A DNA stretch of 64,000 nucleotides from Nemophila menziesii (taxonomy: Eukaryota; Streptophyta; Magnoliopsida; Boraginales; Hydrophyllaceae): NCBI GenBank assembly GCA_029959085.1, contig JARWIR010000051.1, positions 2,356,001 through 2,420,000 of the forward strand, read 5' to 3'. The stretch's first letter is position 1. Each line of letters opens with the position of its first letter. The position numbers and the translations under genes are program-made. Positions 47,290-60,000 of the stretch are shown piece after piece. The notes beneath the pieces were generated by a model. It was not told the DNA's origin. It did no database searches and worked only from the letters and a program-made list of their open reading frames with translations.

Positions 47290-48345
47290 CACCTACACTT
47301 ATCTCCTGAAATAATATATATCCAGTAAAAAATTTATTGAGTAGCTTATTATTTCGATAAATTTAAAGGATCAATATTCTTTTATAAATTTTCAACATCC
47401 ATTTTTTGAAGTTTTAGTCAAGTCGATCTATTTTTAATCTTAATCAAATTGAGATTGATATTTTTTCGAATGAAAGTGATTGAATATTATATTTTGTGTT
47501 TTTTCTTTATTTTAATCAAATGAGTTATGAACTTTCAATTAACATGTACACTTTTAATTTTCTTTTTGATTGAGTTGATTTTTGTTGATTAAAAGTTGAA
47601 AATAAATGTAGAGATAGGTAGGGTGGGTTCTTGGAGTTATGGGTACGTGGGTGTGAACAAGAAGATTAAAAAACAAAAAAAAGTAAATAAGTAATAATTG
47701 ATTGCAAGGCAAAGTGTTTATTATATCTTTAACTTGAATTTCAATGTGAATGACCAGACACGTGACTTAACAGCTGACCTAACAAAATGTTAAACAAGAT
47801 GAAGGTTGTCCAAAACAAACAAAAAAAGGGAGAAAAGATCAAAATGAAAAATAAAGAAGAAATCTATCATAAACCTCAAAAATAAGGGACTAGTCTATAC
47901 CAATTATCCTATATGACATAATATTGAAAAATATATATACGTCAATACAAAACACTTCATCGATCCAAAGTTTACTACTAAACCAATCAATTTCAAGACA
48001 TTTACATTTCAATTAAAAAGGAAATTAAAAAATCTATAATTGTTTTGGCCTTGCTATAAAATGAATTCAAGTATGTTCATCTACTCATATTTATATATTC
48101 ATCAATAAAACATCAATTCGTATCTCCTTATATAATATAAATATCTTGTTTCGACAAATTTAAAAGTTCCAACATTCTTTATAAATTTTCCAAAATCCTT
48201 TTTTAAGATCCAATCAACTCAATCTACTTTGTATCTTTTTCTTTACTTTAATGAAATGAGGTTATAGATCTTTAATTAAAAGTGTTAATTTCTACTTTTT
48301 ATCCGATTGAGTTGTTTTTTAATTTAAAGTTAAGTTTCGATTTTT
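47290..48345 (+). repeat. Diverged direct repeat upstream of the kinase gene
   Basis: A passage of about 300 bp at 47300-47610 recurs at about 48117-48345. Shared phrases include ATTCTTTTATAAATTTTC against ATTCTTTATAAATTTTCC and GATTGAGTTG followed by a TTAAAGTT-like end. The second copy ends right at the proposed kinase ATG, so the kinase 5' region seems to contain a tandemly duplicated block. The DNA between the copies is AT-rich with no gene. Confidence 0.5.
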
Positions 48346-48351
48346 ATAGAA

Positions 48352-51300
48352 ATGAATATTGATTGTGGACCATCGAGAAGAAGAGGGAAGGAACGAAGGA
48401 TGAGCCGATGGAGGCTCATCAAATCCAAGTTCCTTCCCGGTTGTATCCGACCATCGTCTATGGACATTGAAGAAGGTATGTTAAAAATCTCTACAACTTT
48501 TTTTTTTGTTTAATAAGTTTGAAATGATATTTAAATTATAATTATTAATTATCGTTGTAAGTGAACATTATTTGAAGTCTTTTTTTGAAAATAAATCATG
48601 TATTTGTAGAAAATTAAATCTGTTGAAATAAATTTTAGAAGATATTTTAATAATTATATAGACTTTTTTTTGGCTTCGATCATAATTATATAGATAATAA
48701 ATAAGATTTCTTAATTTGTGTATAAAAAATCAAGTATAATAACTTTTTAGAGATGAATGAAGTACCAAATTAAGTAGATATAATATGAACATAAGTATTA
48801 TATAAATAACATTTTATGATTATTATTATTAGTATCTTTTTTTTTCTGATAGATCTAACTTGTCTAAACATGTCTATTTTCTTTACGGAAGGGAGGAATA
48901 CATAAGAAGGACCCACTAAATTTTCATTTTCTTTAAACCTATAATTTTCTTCATTTTTAAATTTATAAGTTAAATATTTTTGTAACTTACCATTACACTT
49001 GATCCTTCATTTTATATATTAAGAAAAAAATCATTTATTTTTACTATTTTTTTTCAGACTGATTTGGATATAGAAGAAGTTGTGTCAAACAAATTTTTTT
49101 GGACCCTTTATAGTTCTATTGTACCTTTCTTTTATAAATTACTATTTTATAGACAAAAGGTACTGTCGAATGCTACACCTTTTTCGAAACGTTTTTTTTC
49201 TTTTTCGACCTAAAGAAAAGGAAAAGCTTTTTTCTTTTTTCTTTTGTTTGTTGCACTTGCTAATGAAAACGAAAAATTATTAATAATATAAAATAAGATG
49301 TGACAACATAGATTTCGGATTTTAGCCACTAGAAACAAATTATGTACACTTTTTTTTATCAAAAGCCAAATACGGTACATGCATATTAACATGTATACAC
49401 AAATAATTTTTTTTTTTCGTTTTCTCAAATTTAAGAGTTTAAGCTTAGACCAGATAACAAGTAAACACTGATAATATTTTTTTGGCACGAATTTGGAAAT
49501 TTTAAGCCTAGATCTGACCCAATTTACTTTATTTATAAAAATTACCTTGAGTCCTCTTTTGTTTTTATTATTTATACTTCAGACTCCTTTTTTCTAATTT
49601 ATGAAAAATCATTATTCACCTTTAAACTTACACTTAATTCCATATCTTTTTAAATCATCGTAAAATTATTATATTTGATCCTTATGGACTCCACCTATTT
49701 TTCTAACTTCTCAGTTTTTTAAATTATCCTAATGTTTGTCTTAATTTATTAATTCTTTATAGTCACTTCTCGATTTTTCCGAACATACACTCGCCCGACA
49801 ACATATTTAAAATCATTCTAAAGTTGTTCTTAACATATAAAAATTCTTTAGGACCCCTTTATGTTATTTTTTAACTTATCGATTATCACCACGTCTATTA
49901 TATTACCTTTTTGAGATTTAGTTTTATTTATTTATACAAATATTTGTTATTTATACAATATTGAATAAATGTATAACATAGCTATTAACTAATTCAAAAG
50001 ATATATATAAAAATATACAGTATATTTTTACATAATTTAGGAACATATAGTGCACATTTTTTCTTGATATAGGAACTTATGCTAAACGAACATTACATTG
50101 AACTTCTTTATCCATTCTCCTTTTCGAAAAAAAAAATTCATAGGAACCTATAGTGCAATTACCTCAATAAAATGGTGAAAATGCCCCTCCCCCAAATAAA
50201 AATTCCTGACTTCACCCCTGAAATATCTTTCACACGCTCCACACTTGGTTTTTGCATGATATAGCAGACTATAAGACATTTTCTACCTAATATAAGGTGC
50301 TATAGTGCAATTTTTGCTCGGACCTTGAACTCGACTATTACTTGTTTGAAATTAAATCACAAGCACTAATCTAGTATTCAAGACCAAAAATACACATATT
50401 TGTATAAGTTCATTTCTTTGACAAGTTTTGTTGCATATTTTTCAGACAAATATGCAAATAGCTTTTATATATTTGCAATATATCATATTGATGGTTTTAT
50501 ACAACATGATTAATTCATACTTTTATATGATCAACAGCTCAGAGCTTGCCATCAGCAACCCCTGTGCCACGTTACGCGGCAACTCCAAGCCCGATGGCCT
50601 TCCATTCAGCTACCTCCGCCACACCAGGACCACGCCCAAGCCTCCAAGCGAACATAGCGTCAACCTCTCGCGCGCTCGCGCAACTCAACATTGCTCCTCA
50701 GCTCCGAGAATTCACCGTAGAGGAGCTCAAAATAGCCACCAAATCGTTTCAGCGTAACCTTATTCTAGGCGAGGGCGGTTTTGGCAGAGTTTTCAAAGGG
50801 TGGATATCTCACCGAGGGCCCACTTCAAGCGGAGTAGCTCAAGTTGCTGTAAAAATACTGAATCCACAAGGGGTCCAGGGCGACAGGGAGTGGCGAGTAA
50901 GTTTTTTATTTTTTAATTTTTAATTAAATGTCTCGATTGTATAACTAAATTTATCTCTTATTAAAAATATTTTTCAGGTGGAGGTTGATTTACTAGGGGA
51001 GCTCCACCACCCACATGTAATAAGACTCCACGGTCATTGCAACGAGGGCCAAACGCGGGCTCTCGTCTATGAATTTATGGACCGTGGCAGTCTCGAAGAC
51101 CACCTTTTCAGGAGTAAGTATAATTTTCTTTGTCTATTTGACTATGTCTTTTTTAATAAATATTTTGAAAAATACAAATTTTACCCCTATTTTAAACAAA
51201 AAAATAGCTAGCTTAAATTTTGAAAAATTTCACTTACGAGCCTCCTAAACTTGTCAAAAACAGTCAAGTTTATTTTTACCTTTAATTAGAAAAAAAAATT

Positions 51301-52878
51301 CTTAAGATTATTTTGAGTAATATAGGAACTTATGGTGAAATTAAATAAAAATTTAACTTAGGTACCTATAATTAGAGGGTAGATTCACGATTTTTACTCA
51401 TACATCATTTGAATCCGCCATTGAGTATAGTGATTTTTTTTCAAAATACAGGGACGTACAATGAAATTAACTTTTTCTTTTGTTTGAAATGTGTTATAAA
51501 AACCGTATTGTGTTTCAGGAGTGCACGGAGTTTTGGTGTGGCATCTCCGCATGAAGATTGTTGTGGAGGCGGCGAGAGGTCTCGTCTTCCTCCATGAACA
51601 GGCGAGAAGGCCAATTGTATTCCGGGATTTTAAGGCGTCTAATGTGCTGATCGATCAGGTATATAACTATAACTCATACTTTATTATTTATCTGCACTAC
51701 GAGTCTCTATATATTAAGTTGTTTCCCTTATTCTGGTGTTCACAGAATTGGAATGCGAAGCTCTCAGACTTCGGGCTTGCAACTGAGGGACCTATGGGTA
51801 ATGCGCCTTATGTGAAGACCAAAGTGATGGGGACTCTAGGATATGTTGACCCTCACTATGCTCGTACAGGTAAATGTTTTTTTCAATTTGTTACTGCATG
51901 TATCTATAATGTCATTTTTACATAATACATGGGCTATATTGCATACTTTGCATAATACCAAGACCTATAGTGCATTTGTTTGGTTACATAGGGAACTGCG
52001 TTTCATTTTTGCATAGTATAGGGGAATGTAGTGTAATCTTTTTATAATGTAGGGACATAAGTGTAATTTATAAAAATGGAGTTGCCTCCATTTTTTGAGT
52101 TAATTGCACACTAGATCCTTATATTTTGTAAAATATGGCATTATAGTTCCTTATATTATGTAAAGTAATGTATTATTTAACAAAGACCAAAACTTTAAAT
52201 TCAATAAGCTATGATTATTTTTTTATTAAAAATAAAAAAAAGTACTTGAGTTTACTCTCAAAAGTTATTTTTTTAGGCTTTATTTTATTTTGTTTATATG
52301 AATATTTTGCTGATTCTATAATAACATATATGAATTTATACTTTGTATATTGATTATATGTTGTTACTGACTTAATCTAATGATGTGCAGAACATCTAAC
52401 TGTAAAAAGCGACGTCTTCAGCTTTGGCGTTGTACTGCTGGAGCTTATCACGGGGAAGAGGTCGTATGATAGAAACCGCGACATTAAAAACCTTGTACAG
52501 TATCCAAGGTTTTTGTTTAATGGTTGGCCGAGGTGCCAACAACTTGTTGATCCTTCTCTACAGGGTCAGTACCCAATAACTGCCGTGCTCAAGGCGGCTA
52601 AGCTGGCATATAAATGTGTCCAGCCGGACCCAAAGAATCGTCCCTATATGAGCCAGGTTTTAAGGGAGTTGGAATCCCTGGAGAATTATGCGGACTTGGC
52701 AGCTGATAATCCGGAATACCAACCACCCCCACCAGCTAATCAAGGTGGGTCAAGCCGCTCACAAATGGGATTAGTACGTGGAAATATGCAACCAGGAAGA
52801 AATCCAGCGATTACTCCGATAAGGACAGGAGTGCTTTATCGGTCCGCCCGACCCAGTGGCACTCCTCAACATCCCTAG
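48352..52878 (+). CDS. Receptor-like cytoplasmic kinase (RLCK-VII / PBL-like), six exons
   Basis: Proposed exons: 48352-48475, 50538-50896, 50978-51113, 51519-51658, 51746-51869, 52391-52878. They total 1371 nt (456 residues), every junction is GT-AG and phases agree. Exon 1 ([18 protein letters not shown] ... [13 protein letters not shown]) is inferred from its donor and phase. Kinase features: glycine loop GEGGFG (119-124), VAVK Lys147, Glu163 in the C helix, the RLCK-type catalytic loop [10 protein letters not shown] (Asp243), DFG 261-263, and [25 protein letters not shown] kinases are cytoplasmic, often membrane-bound, and relay signals from pattern-recognition and other receptor kinases. 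Oddities: no Gly at position 2 for myristoylation, and VDPHY where APEY is usual, so the Glu that anchors the activation segment is His290. Intron 5 carries a minisatellite and the left duplication breakpoint. No stop or frameshift is seen. Confidence 0.88.
48476..50537 (+). other. Long first intron of the kinase gene
   Basis: AT-rich, about 2.06 kb, donor GTATGT and acceptor TCAACAG. It contains T-rich tracts and phrases like TAGGAACATATAGTGCACATTTT near 50040 that belong to the same dispersed repeat family as the minisatellite in intron 5. No coding frame is supported. Confidence 0.6.
51920..52165 (+). repeat. Degenerate minisatellite in kinase intron 5
   Basis: About five imperfect copies of a 35-45 bp unit built around TTGCATAATANNGGGACCTATAGTGCAATTT. 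The last copies are shared with the duplicate at 40890-40960. Confidence 0.6.
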
Positions 52879-53860
52879 GCATGTAGAGATGCTTAGTTTA
52901 GATTATGCTTTTAAATTTCAAAACTTGTGTTTGTATGAACTTTCTGCTTTCTTTTTATATGTACGATATTTTGCATGATAATGTATTATTTTGCATAATA
53001 CAGGTACCTATAGTTAATGATAATCATTTTAAAAGGAACAATTAAATATTAAAAAACAACTTATAAAAGCAAAGACGAAATAAATTGGAAAGAAAAAAAT
53101 AACAAACTTTTAAAAAGGTCCTCAGTGGTAATAAAAATCAAAATAAAAAGAAAAAATCCAATCAGAAAGAAACCATATTCATTCTCAGTGATAATATTTG
53201 ACAAAAGAGAGAGTTATACATATGGATCGTATCTGATGTGGATCAAAACACACCATATTCATTCTTATTAATAATCCCTTTTTAATAGTAATGTAAAACA
53301 AAATAATTTTATACAAGAGGTCTGGTTCAGTTTTAAAAAGATATGGTTTTCATTTGGGTTCATAAATTCGATATTTTATTTCGGTTTTACATAGCACGAT
53401 CGAATCAAACTGAAAAAAACCAAATTTTTTTTCTTGATTTTATGTTTGACTGTTTAATTTTCTTGTTAGGTCCGATTTCAGATTTTTTATTTGCTCAACT
53501 CTAGTGCAGGTCTATGTTGCCATCACCCAATAGTATTTTCGCAGTAAAAAAAGAAAAAAGTATTTTCAAACCTTCAAACCTGAAACCACCAACAACTTCG
53601 TCAAAGTATTAACTCCAATATTAATGTAAGATATCTCAACACAATTTGTAGTCATTTATGGACATCAATAAATATTTAGAATATTTTGACCATTTTACAT
53701 GTAAGAATTATCCTATCCTCTAGGCTTATATCATAATATCAATATTTATGAACTTTAATAAATATTCACAATAATGTAACCATTATAAATGTCACTGATG
53801 TCAGAATTATTCACTAAACTTATATAGAAAATATAATTAAAACAAATTTAGAATTTAAAA

Positions 53861-54052
53861 GAGTAATGCTAGGTATCACCCAAAAAGGTATCACCTAAAC
53901 ATCACCCATGATGTGGCGGTTAGGTGTACCAATCATGAATTTTCTCTTTCCAGATTTACTTTTTTCTCTCTCTTCCATGATTGGTACACCTAACCGCCAC
54001 ATCATGGGTGATGTTTAGGTGATACCTTTTTGGGTGATACCTAGCATTACTC
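53861..54052. mobile_element. Mutator-type MITE, 192 bp, 9-bp TSD AATTTAAAA
   Basis: A near-perfect foldback: GAGTAATGCTAGGTATCACC on the left is the inverse of the right end, with inverted arms of about 80 bp around a short T/C-rich loop. AATTTAAAA flanks it at 53852-53860 and 54053-54061. A 9-bp duplication is typical of Mutator-like elements. The duplicate region near 42635 lacks it, so it arrived after the segmental duplication. Confidence 0.95.
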
Positions 54053-54426
54053 AATTTAAAATGAAAAGTAGCACATTTTATTTAAAACACGTTTCCTAAA
54101 TTGAAAATCGTTAATAATATGTATTTTTTATTTTAAATCAAATTTCCTAAATTAAAAAAGAATTGACAAAATTAAAACTTATATTAAAAAGTAGTTTTAA
54201 ATTAAAAAAAGTAGTTTTATCGTGTGATTTTTCAATCAAATCTTTGCTACTCTGAGAAAAACACGAGGTAACCTAGGTAATTTCCCTCTTGTAATTTATT
54301 TTTGCTAAATTATCATCATAATCGCCTCATTACACCAAAGTTTAGTGAAAAAAATGAAAAAAAAAATCTAATTAACGATGCAGATCTATGACATTACACT
54401 CGATTTGATTTTTGCAGGAGGAAAAA

Positions 54427-54558
54427 ATGGTGTTAGTGTTGGCAATAGGGGATCTTCATATCCCACATAGAGCACCTGATTTACCAGCAAAATTCAAGTC
54501 CATGCTTGTTCCTGGAAAAATTCAGCATATTATTTGCACTGGAAATCTTTCTATCAAA
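54427..54558 (+). pseudogene. VPS29: VPS29 first coding exon, intact but isolated
   Basis: 44 codons, [20 protein letters not shown] to TGNLSIK, with a good acceptor (TTTGCAG) ahead of it and a donor AAA|GTAAAC. It has none of the damage of the copy at 43003. The downstream exons are missing: about 90 bp later the sequence becomes a copia Gag remnant. No other VPS29 exon lies to the right in the window, so this is a truncated gene. Confidence 0.9.
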
Positions 54559-54657
54559 GTAAACAAATAAATCTCTTTTTTGGGAATTTAATCTTTCTAG
54601 CTATTAGTTTATCTCATAGATGTATTAGTTTTAGTTTTGGATTTAGCTTCTAATTAA

Positions 54658-56700
54658 GTGGGAGTAATGGCAGACGATGGGAAGGTCATAATTGAGCAAA
54701 TCAATATACTAAATTTTGGTTTCCGGCGGATGCAAATAGAAGACTATTTATATCAAAAAGATCTTTTTTCACCTCTTGGAGGAAAGAAGAAAAAACCACC
54801 AACGATGAGCGATTCGGATTGGGATATCCTGGATAGAACGGCATTAGGGACACTACGTTTATCTCTAATGCCATCAGTTGCTTTCAACATTAAAAATGAG
54901 AAGACCACAGAATACGTAATCGTGACTTTAAAGAGGATGTACGAGAAACCATCAACATCAAACAAAGTCTATTTAATGAAGCGCTTGTTCAACATGAATA
55001 TGGGTGAAGACGTAGATATTGTTGAACATCTAAATGAGTTAAATAATGCGACTAGTCAGTCATCTTTTGTAGGTGTTAATTTTGATAATGAAGTCAAGGC
55101 TCTCTTAATTATGTCTATTTTGTTGGATTCGTGGAACGGCATGGTTATGACCTTAAGTAATTCACAAGGTCTAATCAAATTTCGAGCTGCATATGTTATT
55201 AATGTCGTTCTCAATAAGGAAATGCAAAGAAGAAATTATGGTGAATCTTCTGGAACGGTTTTTAATGATGAGAGTAGCGGAGGTCTAAATCACGTGATGG
55301 ACATAACAACAAGGGTCAAGGATTTGCACGAGAAAAATCAAAACACCATAGGAGAAATATCAAACATCTCCAAGATGGAAAGGGTAATGAAAAAGATGAA
55401 GGTTGTTGGTATTGTGGCAAGATGGGACATTACAAGCGAAATTGTTTTGCCTTGAATAAACAAGGAAATAATCAAGGTGAGAAAGTTCATTCCTTCAATA
55501 TTACTGAAGAACTACACGATGCATTAATTTATTGTCAGAACACATAGAGAGTCTTGGGTTATACTATCAACATTCCAATTGAAAGATAACAGATTTGTGG
55601 CAGATTTGAGAAACAATCTGATTTCAGTTGGACAATTAGCTGGTGATGGATATGCTATCAAATGATCCATTCTCAAAGATCGGTGAACAAATTCCATGCA
55701 TAAGGATCTAAATCAATTTTAAAATAACAATATGTGGGGATTAGTCGAGAAGCCGAGATAGCACATCATTATCAAAACAAAATGGGTGTTTCACAATAAA
55801 TTGAATGATTACGGAATTTCCATAAGGAACAATAAGTGTCTAATAGCTCAAGCCTACAATCAAGAGGAATAAATCGAATACGATGAGACTTTTGCATTTG
55901 TATCTAGAATGGAGTCTATTAGGATGCTACTTGACTTTACGAACTTCTAGAACTCTAATTTATATCAAATGGTTGTGAAGAGCGCATTTCTAAATGGTAT
56001 TATTGAATAATAATTCTACGTCAAACAATCCCTAAGGTTTGAAAGCTCAAAATTTTCCATTTATGTATTCAAACTCGGAAACCCCTTTTATGGCCAAAAG
56101 CTAACCCTAGAATTTGGTATGGCCCCTTTAGAAAATTCTTGATAAACTATGATTTTGAAAGAGGTAAGTTCGATTCTACAATCTATATCAATAAGAAGTT
56201 AGAAGATGTACTTTTTCTAGAAAAAAATTTCGATGGCATTACCTTTGGAGCTACAAACGTGTCTTAATGCAAGAGATTTTCAGAAAGGATCCATCGAGAA
56301 TTTGAAATAAGTATGGTGGTAGAGCTAAAAATCTTTCTCGGGCTTCATATAAATCAAATGTAGGATGGATGCTTCACCTATCAAGCCAAGTAAATCTGAT
56401 AAATCATCAAGAAGATTGTAATCTAATATGCAAATAAAATCGAGACACCAATGCTAACCTCTATTAAAATCGATAAAGATCGGAAGAACGCACATGAGAA
56501 ACCTTACCATGGCATGATATACCTAACAACGTCACATATGGATATTATGGTCATTGTTTGTCTTTGTACAATATCTGAATCATATCCAAAGGAATCACAT
56601 CTCATGGTCGTTAAACGCATATTTTGATACTTAAAAGAAACTCTAAGGATTTCCTTTTGATACTTACAACAGTTATTATTAATCAAGAGCAATAGCTTTT
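54658..56700 (+). mobile_element. Internally deleted, decayed Ty1/copia element
   Basis: Gag (54658-55455, 265 codons, UBN2-like; LMKRLFNMNMGEDVDIVEHL) is open but loses frame just before its zinc knuckle (CWYCGKMGHYKRNC, read in another frame at about 55402). A protease trace (LRNNLISVGQLAGDGYAI) follows near 55600-55660. The next recognisable sequence is RT (MWGLVEKP; TKWVFHNKLNDYG; MVVKSAFLNGIIE), so the whole integrase is deleted. RT continues with many stops to about 56690 (KPYHGMIYLTTSHMDI). No LTRs were found. The left end cuts the VPS29 gene. Confidence 0.8.
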
Positions 56701-57074
56701 ACATTTTTCCATACCTAATACATGTAAGAATAGTAATTCCAAAATATAAATTAAAGCAACAAACACCTTTGTAAATTATTGACCCACTCTATTAGAATAA
56801 ACTTATACAGGTCATAAAGATATGAATTGTGGGTTTGGTTGATTTGTAAGGAAGGTATGAAACTAGTTAAGCTTGGTAGTATGAAGAATTAAAAGAAATA
56901 GAAATTATGATCGAAGAGAATGAAAAGAGAGAGAAGGAAAGAGAAAACTGAAACTTCCCCATAAAAAACAAGAAATTTAACATTGTGATATATGGTGGTT
57001 GGATGGTGTTTTATACGATGGCGTTGGTTTCTTTGGTGGTGGTTTTGGTTACGTGGGGTTGTGTTACTAGAGAT
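56700..57074. other. Short intergenic gap
   Basis: AT-rich DNA between the copia remnant and the LINE. Nothing recognised, apart from a purine-rich stretch at 56892-56950. Confidence 0.4.
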
Positions 57075-60000
57075 CACTTTTTTATGAGGAAGGATGTGAA
57101 TCGTGGATTTTTAAGGCAATATATGCTAGTCCAGAACAAAGAGAGAGATATCCTTTTGGAGGTATTACATCACGCCTTTCATAACTTAAAACACCATGGT
57201 TAGTGGTGGGAGACTTCAACTAGATCGGATTAGATATACATAAAAAGGGGGAGTGGTTGGCGTCTCGAAGCGAATGGAATGTTTTGAAGAATGGATACAC
57301 AGTTCTGGGTAATTGATCTAAGCTTTGAGGGACTGCTCTTTACCTTGTGCGATTCTTGGAATCTGGACAATGAATCATGGAACGACTAGATAGAGCATAC
57401 GACAATGTGGAGTGGCAATCTATTTTACCGAATACACGTGTGATACATTTAGCGAGAGTCCACTCGGACCATATGACGATATTAATACAGTTTGCCCATA
57501 TTGTAGAACAAAGATTAACTCTCGCCGATTCAGATTCAATGGGGCTTGGAGTCTCCCAGTAGGTTCCAAGAGTTTATAATAGATAAGTGGGAAGGTTCGA
57601 ATATTGGAGTTGGAGAAGGCATAATGGCAATTCATAATCATTTAAGTAAATGGAAAATGGAAGTCTTTAGTGATAAAAACAAAATGAAAAGGTCTGTGAC
57701 GTCAAGAATTAGGGGAATACAAAAGTCTCTCCAATGCTCCTATAATTCATCCCTTCGCTAACTTGGTAATCTACTTATGAATGAGTATGAAAGCGTATTA
57801 AAGAAAGAAGAGATGATGTATTCTCAATAATTAAAAGAGAAATGTGGGTTATATCTGGGAAAAGGAATACTAGATTTTATCACCTCGCAACCACAGTTAG
57901 AAAGAAACGGCTAACGGAACTAGATTACAAAATGATGATGATGAATGGACTGAAGAAGGGGAGGATCTAAATGTGTTAGTACGTGAGTAATATGAGACAC
58001 TTTATGAAAAACCAAATGACTACACAGGGAATTCTTACTACCTAAAGTTGGTCCAATAGATGGAGAAGTAAGCCAGGAACTTGATTTACCATTCTCGGAT
58101 GAGGAGATAAGAGATGTCGTCTTTCAATCTAATCTGACAAAAGCTCTGGGACTGGATGGCATGTCAGTAACATTTTATCAGAAGTGTTGGGATATAGTTG
58201 GTCCAGTCGAGTGTGAAATGGTTCGTGAGGCAATCAACAAGGGGTGTCTGCCTTTGGGTTTGAATGGAACACTTATACATCTTATCCCAAAAGTGTCTGA
58301 CCCGAACTTGGTACGTTTATTTCGTCCTATTAGTTTAATAAATTCTCTTGTTAAATTTATTATGAAGGATATGGTAAATAGACTAAGGCCTATTCTGTCT
58401 AATATTATTGGTCCTTGTCAAAGTAGTTTTTTACCAGGTCGCTCTATGGTAGATAATATCATCCTCGTTCGGGAAGTTGATCACAGGATGCGTCATTTGT
58501 AAGGAAATAAGGGCATTATGGCCGTTAAAATTTATCTCGTGAAAGCATATAATAAAATTAGATGGGACTTTATCGAGGACACAATAAGACACTTTGGTTT
58601 TTCTAATAGCTGGTTTATCATGTCTAGCATGAAGGAAAATGAGATGCGTGTGTTATGGAATGGAGAACCGGTTGAGTCGTTTAAACCACATCGGGGTATT
58701 TTTTTTAGACACCTCTCGCCCTACATATTTTACTGTGTATGGAACGACTTTCTCTACTTATCTAGGAGTTTTGCGATAAAGGAAGTTGGGAAACAATTCA
58801 GATTGGTAGACAGGCCCCAGTTATCTCATTTATTTTTTGCTGACGATCTAATCCTTTCTAGTGAAACTTCTTTATTGCAAGTTGAAGTAATTTTGAAAAC
58901 GATGGATATCTTTTGTAAAGAGGCTGGACAACTATTAGCGCAGAAAAATATCTCGTCTATTTTTTAAAGAATGTTCTGGAGGTTATTTGAATGGAACTTG
59001 CAGCGGCAAGTGGTTTTTGTCTTAGTGACTCATTTGGGACTTACTTGGGGATTCTAGTTCTATCAGGAAGATTTCCAAAAGGATTCTACAAAAAGATTGG
59101 AAAGAAGAGTAGAGGAAAGCTAGCAACTTGGAAGACAAAAACACCATCCCTAGCTAAGTGGGTTACATAAGCACAATCTGTACTAAGTTCAATTTCGATA
59201 TATCAAATACAGGTGATGAAACTCCCAAAGTATGTTTGTGATGAGGTAGATAAAATTGTAAGAGATTTTATGGGGCACTTCAGCTACCGAGAAAAAGATG
59301 CACTGGGTTTGTTAGGAACATGTCTGCAAGCCGAAAGAGGCTGGTAGACTTGGGTTAAGGAGTACGAAAAGCTATAATATTGCCTTTTTGGCAAAACTTG
59401 GGTGGAAACTGTTAAAGAATCAGAATGTAGCGTGGGTTGAGGTATTTAAAGAGATGTATTTTTAAATGGGTTATTAAATTGCGAACTAAAAGAGGAGACT
59501 CGAATCCGTGTAAATCAATTTTAGCCGGGATTGACATACTTCGTAGCGGCGTTGTGGTATCAAATGGAATGTTAGGTGAGAATGTGAAATGGCTTCATGA
59601 GACCTCGGGTAAGTAAAGTCCGTATTTAATTGGCTATAAAAGAGTGAAAAAATGAGGGATTTAAGTGGAGGGTAATTCTAAGTTTAAAATGCTCACAAAA
59701 GGTGTGGTTCTTACTTTGGAGGATAGCGCGTAACAGGATTGCAGCAACGGAAAATCTACATAAACGGAGTGTGGTTAGCACTACGAAGCGGAAGTGGAAG
59801 ATTTACTGCACATTATCCTTGATGTCATTCCAGGAGTTAGTACAATATATGAAAAGCTGTCGCACAAAGGTAGTTTATCAGGTGCTATAAAGATAGAATT
59901 AAAGCTAGTAAATAGCTCCTAGAAACGTGAATCAATGCACAGTGATTCCCTACCCCAAGCGACTGCTGCAAATTCCGAAGCACTGGACAACAGGATCACA

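Larger units (their letters stand above)
52081..54650 (+). repeat. Segmental duplicate of 40886-43232 (direct), probably the parental side for the kinase
   Basis: Collinear with 40886-43232; see that entry. This copy holds the intact kinase exon 6, a Mutator-type MITE missing from the other copy, and an undamaged first VPS29 exon. Homology stops at GGATTTAGCTTC, just before the copia remnant at 54658. Confidence 0.93.
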
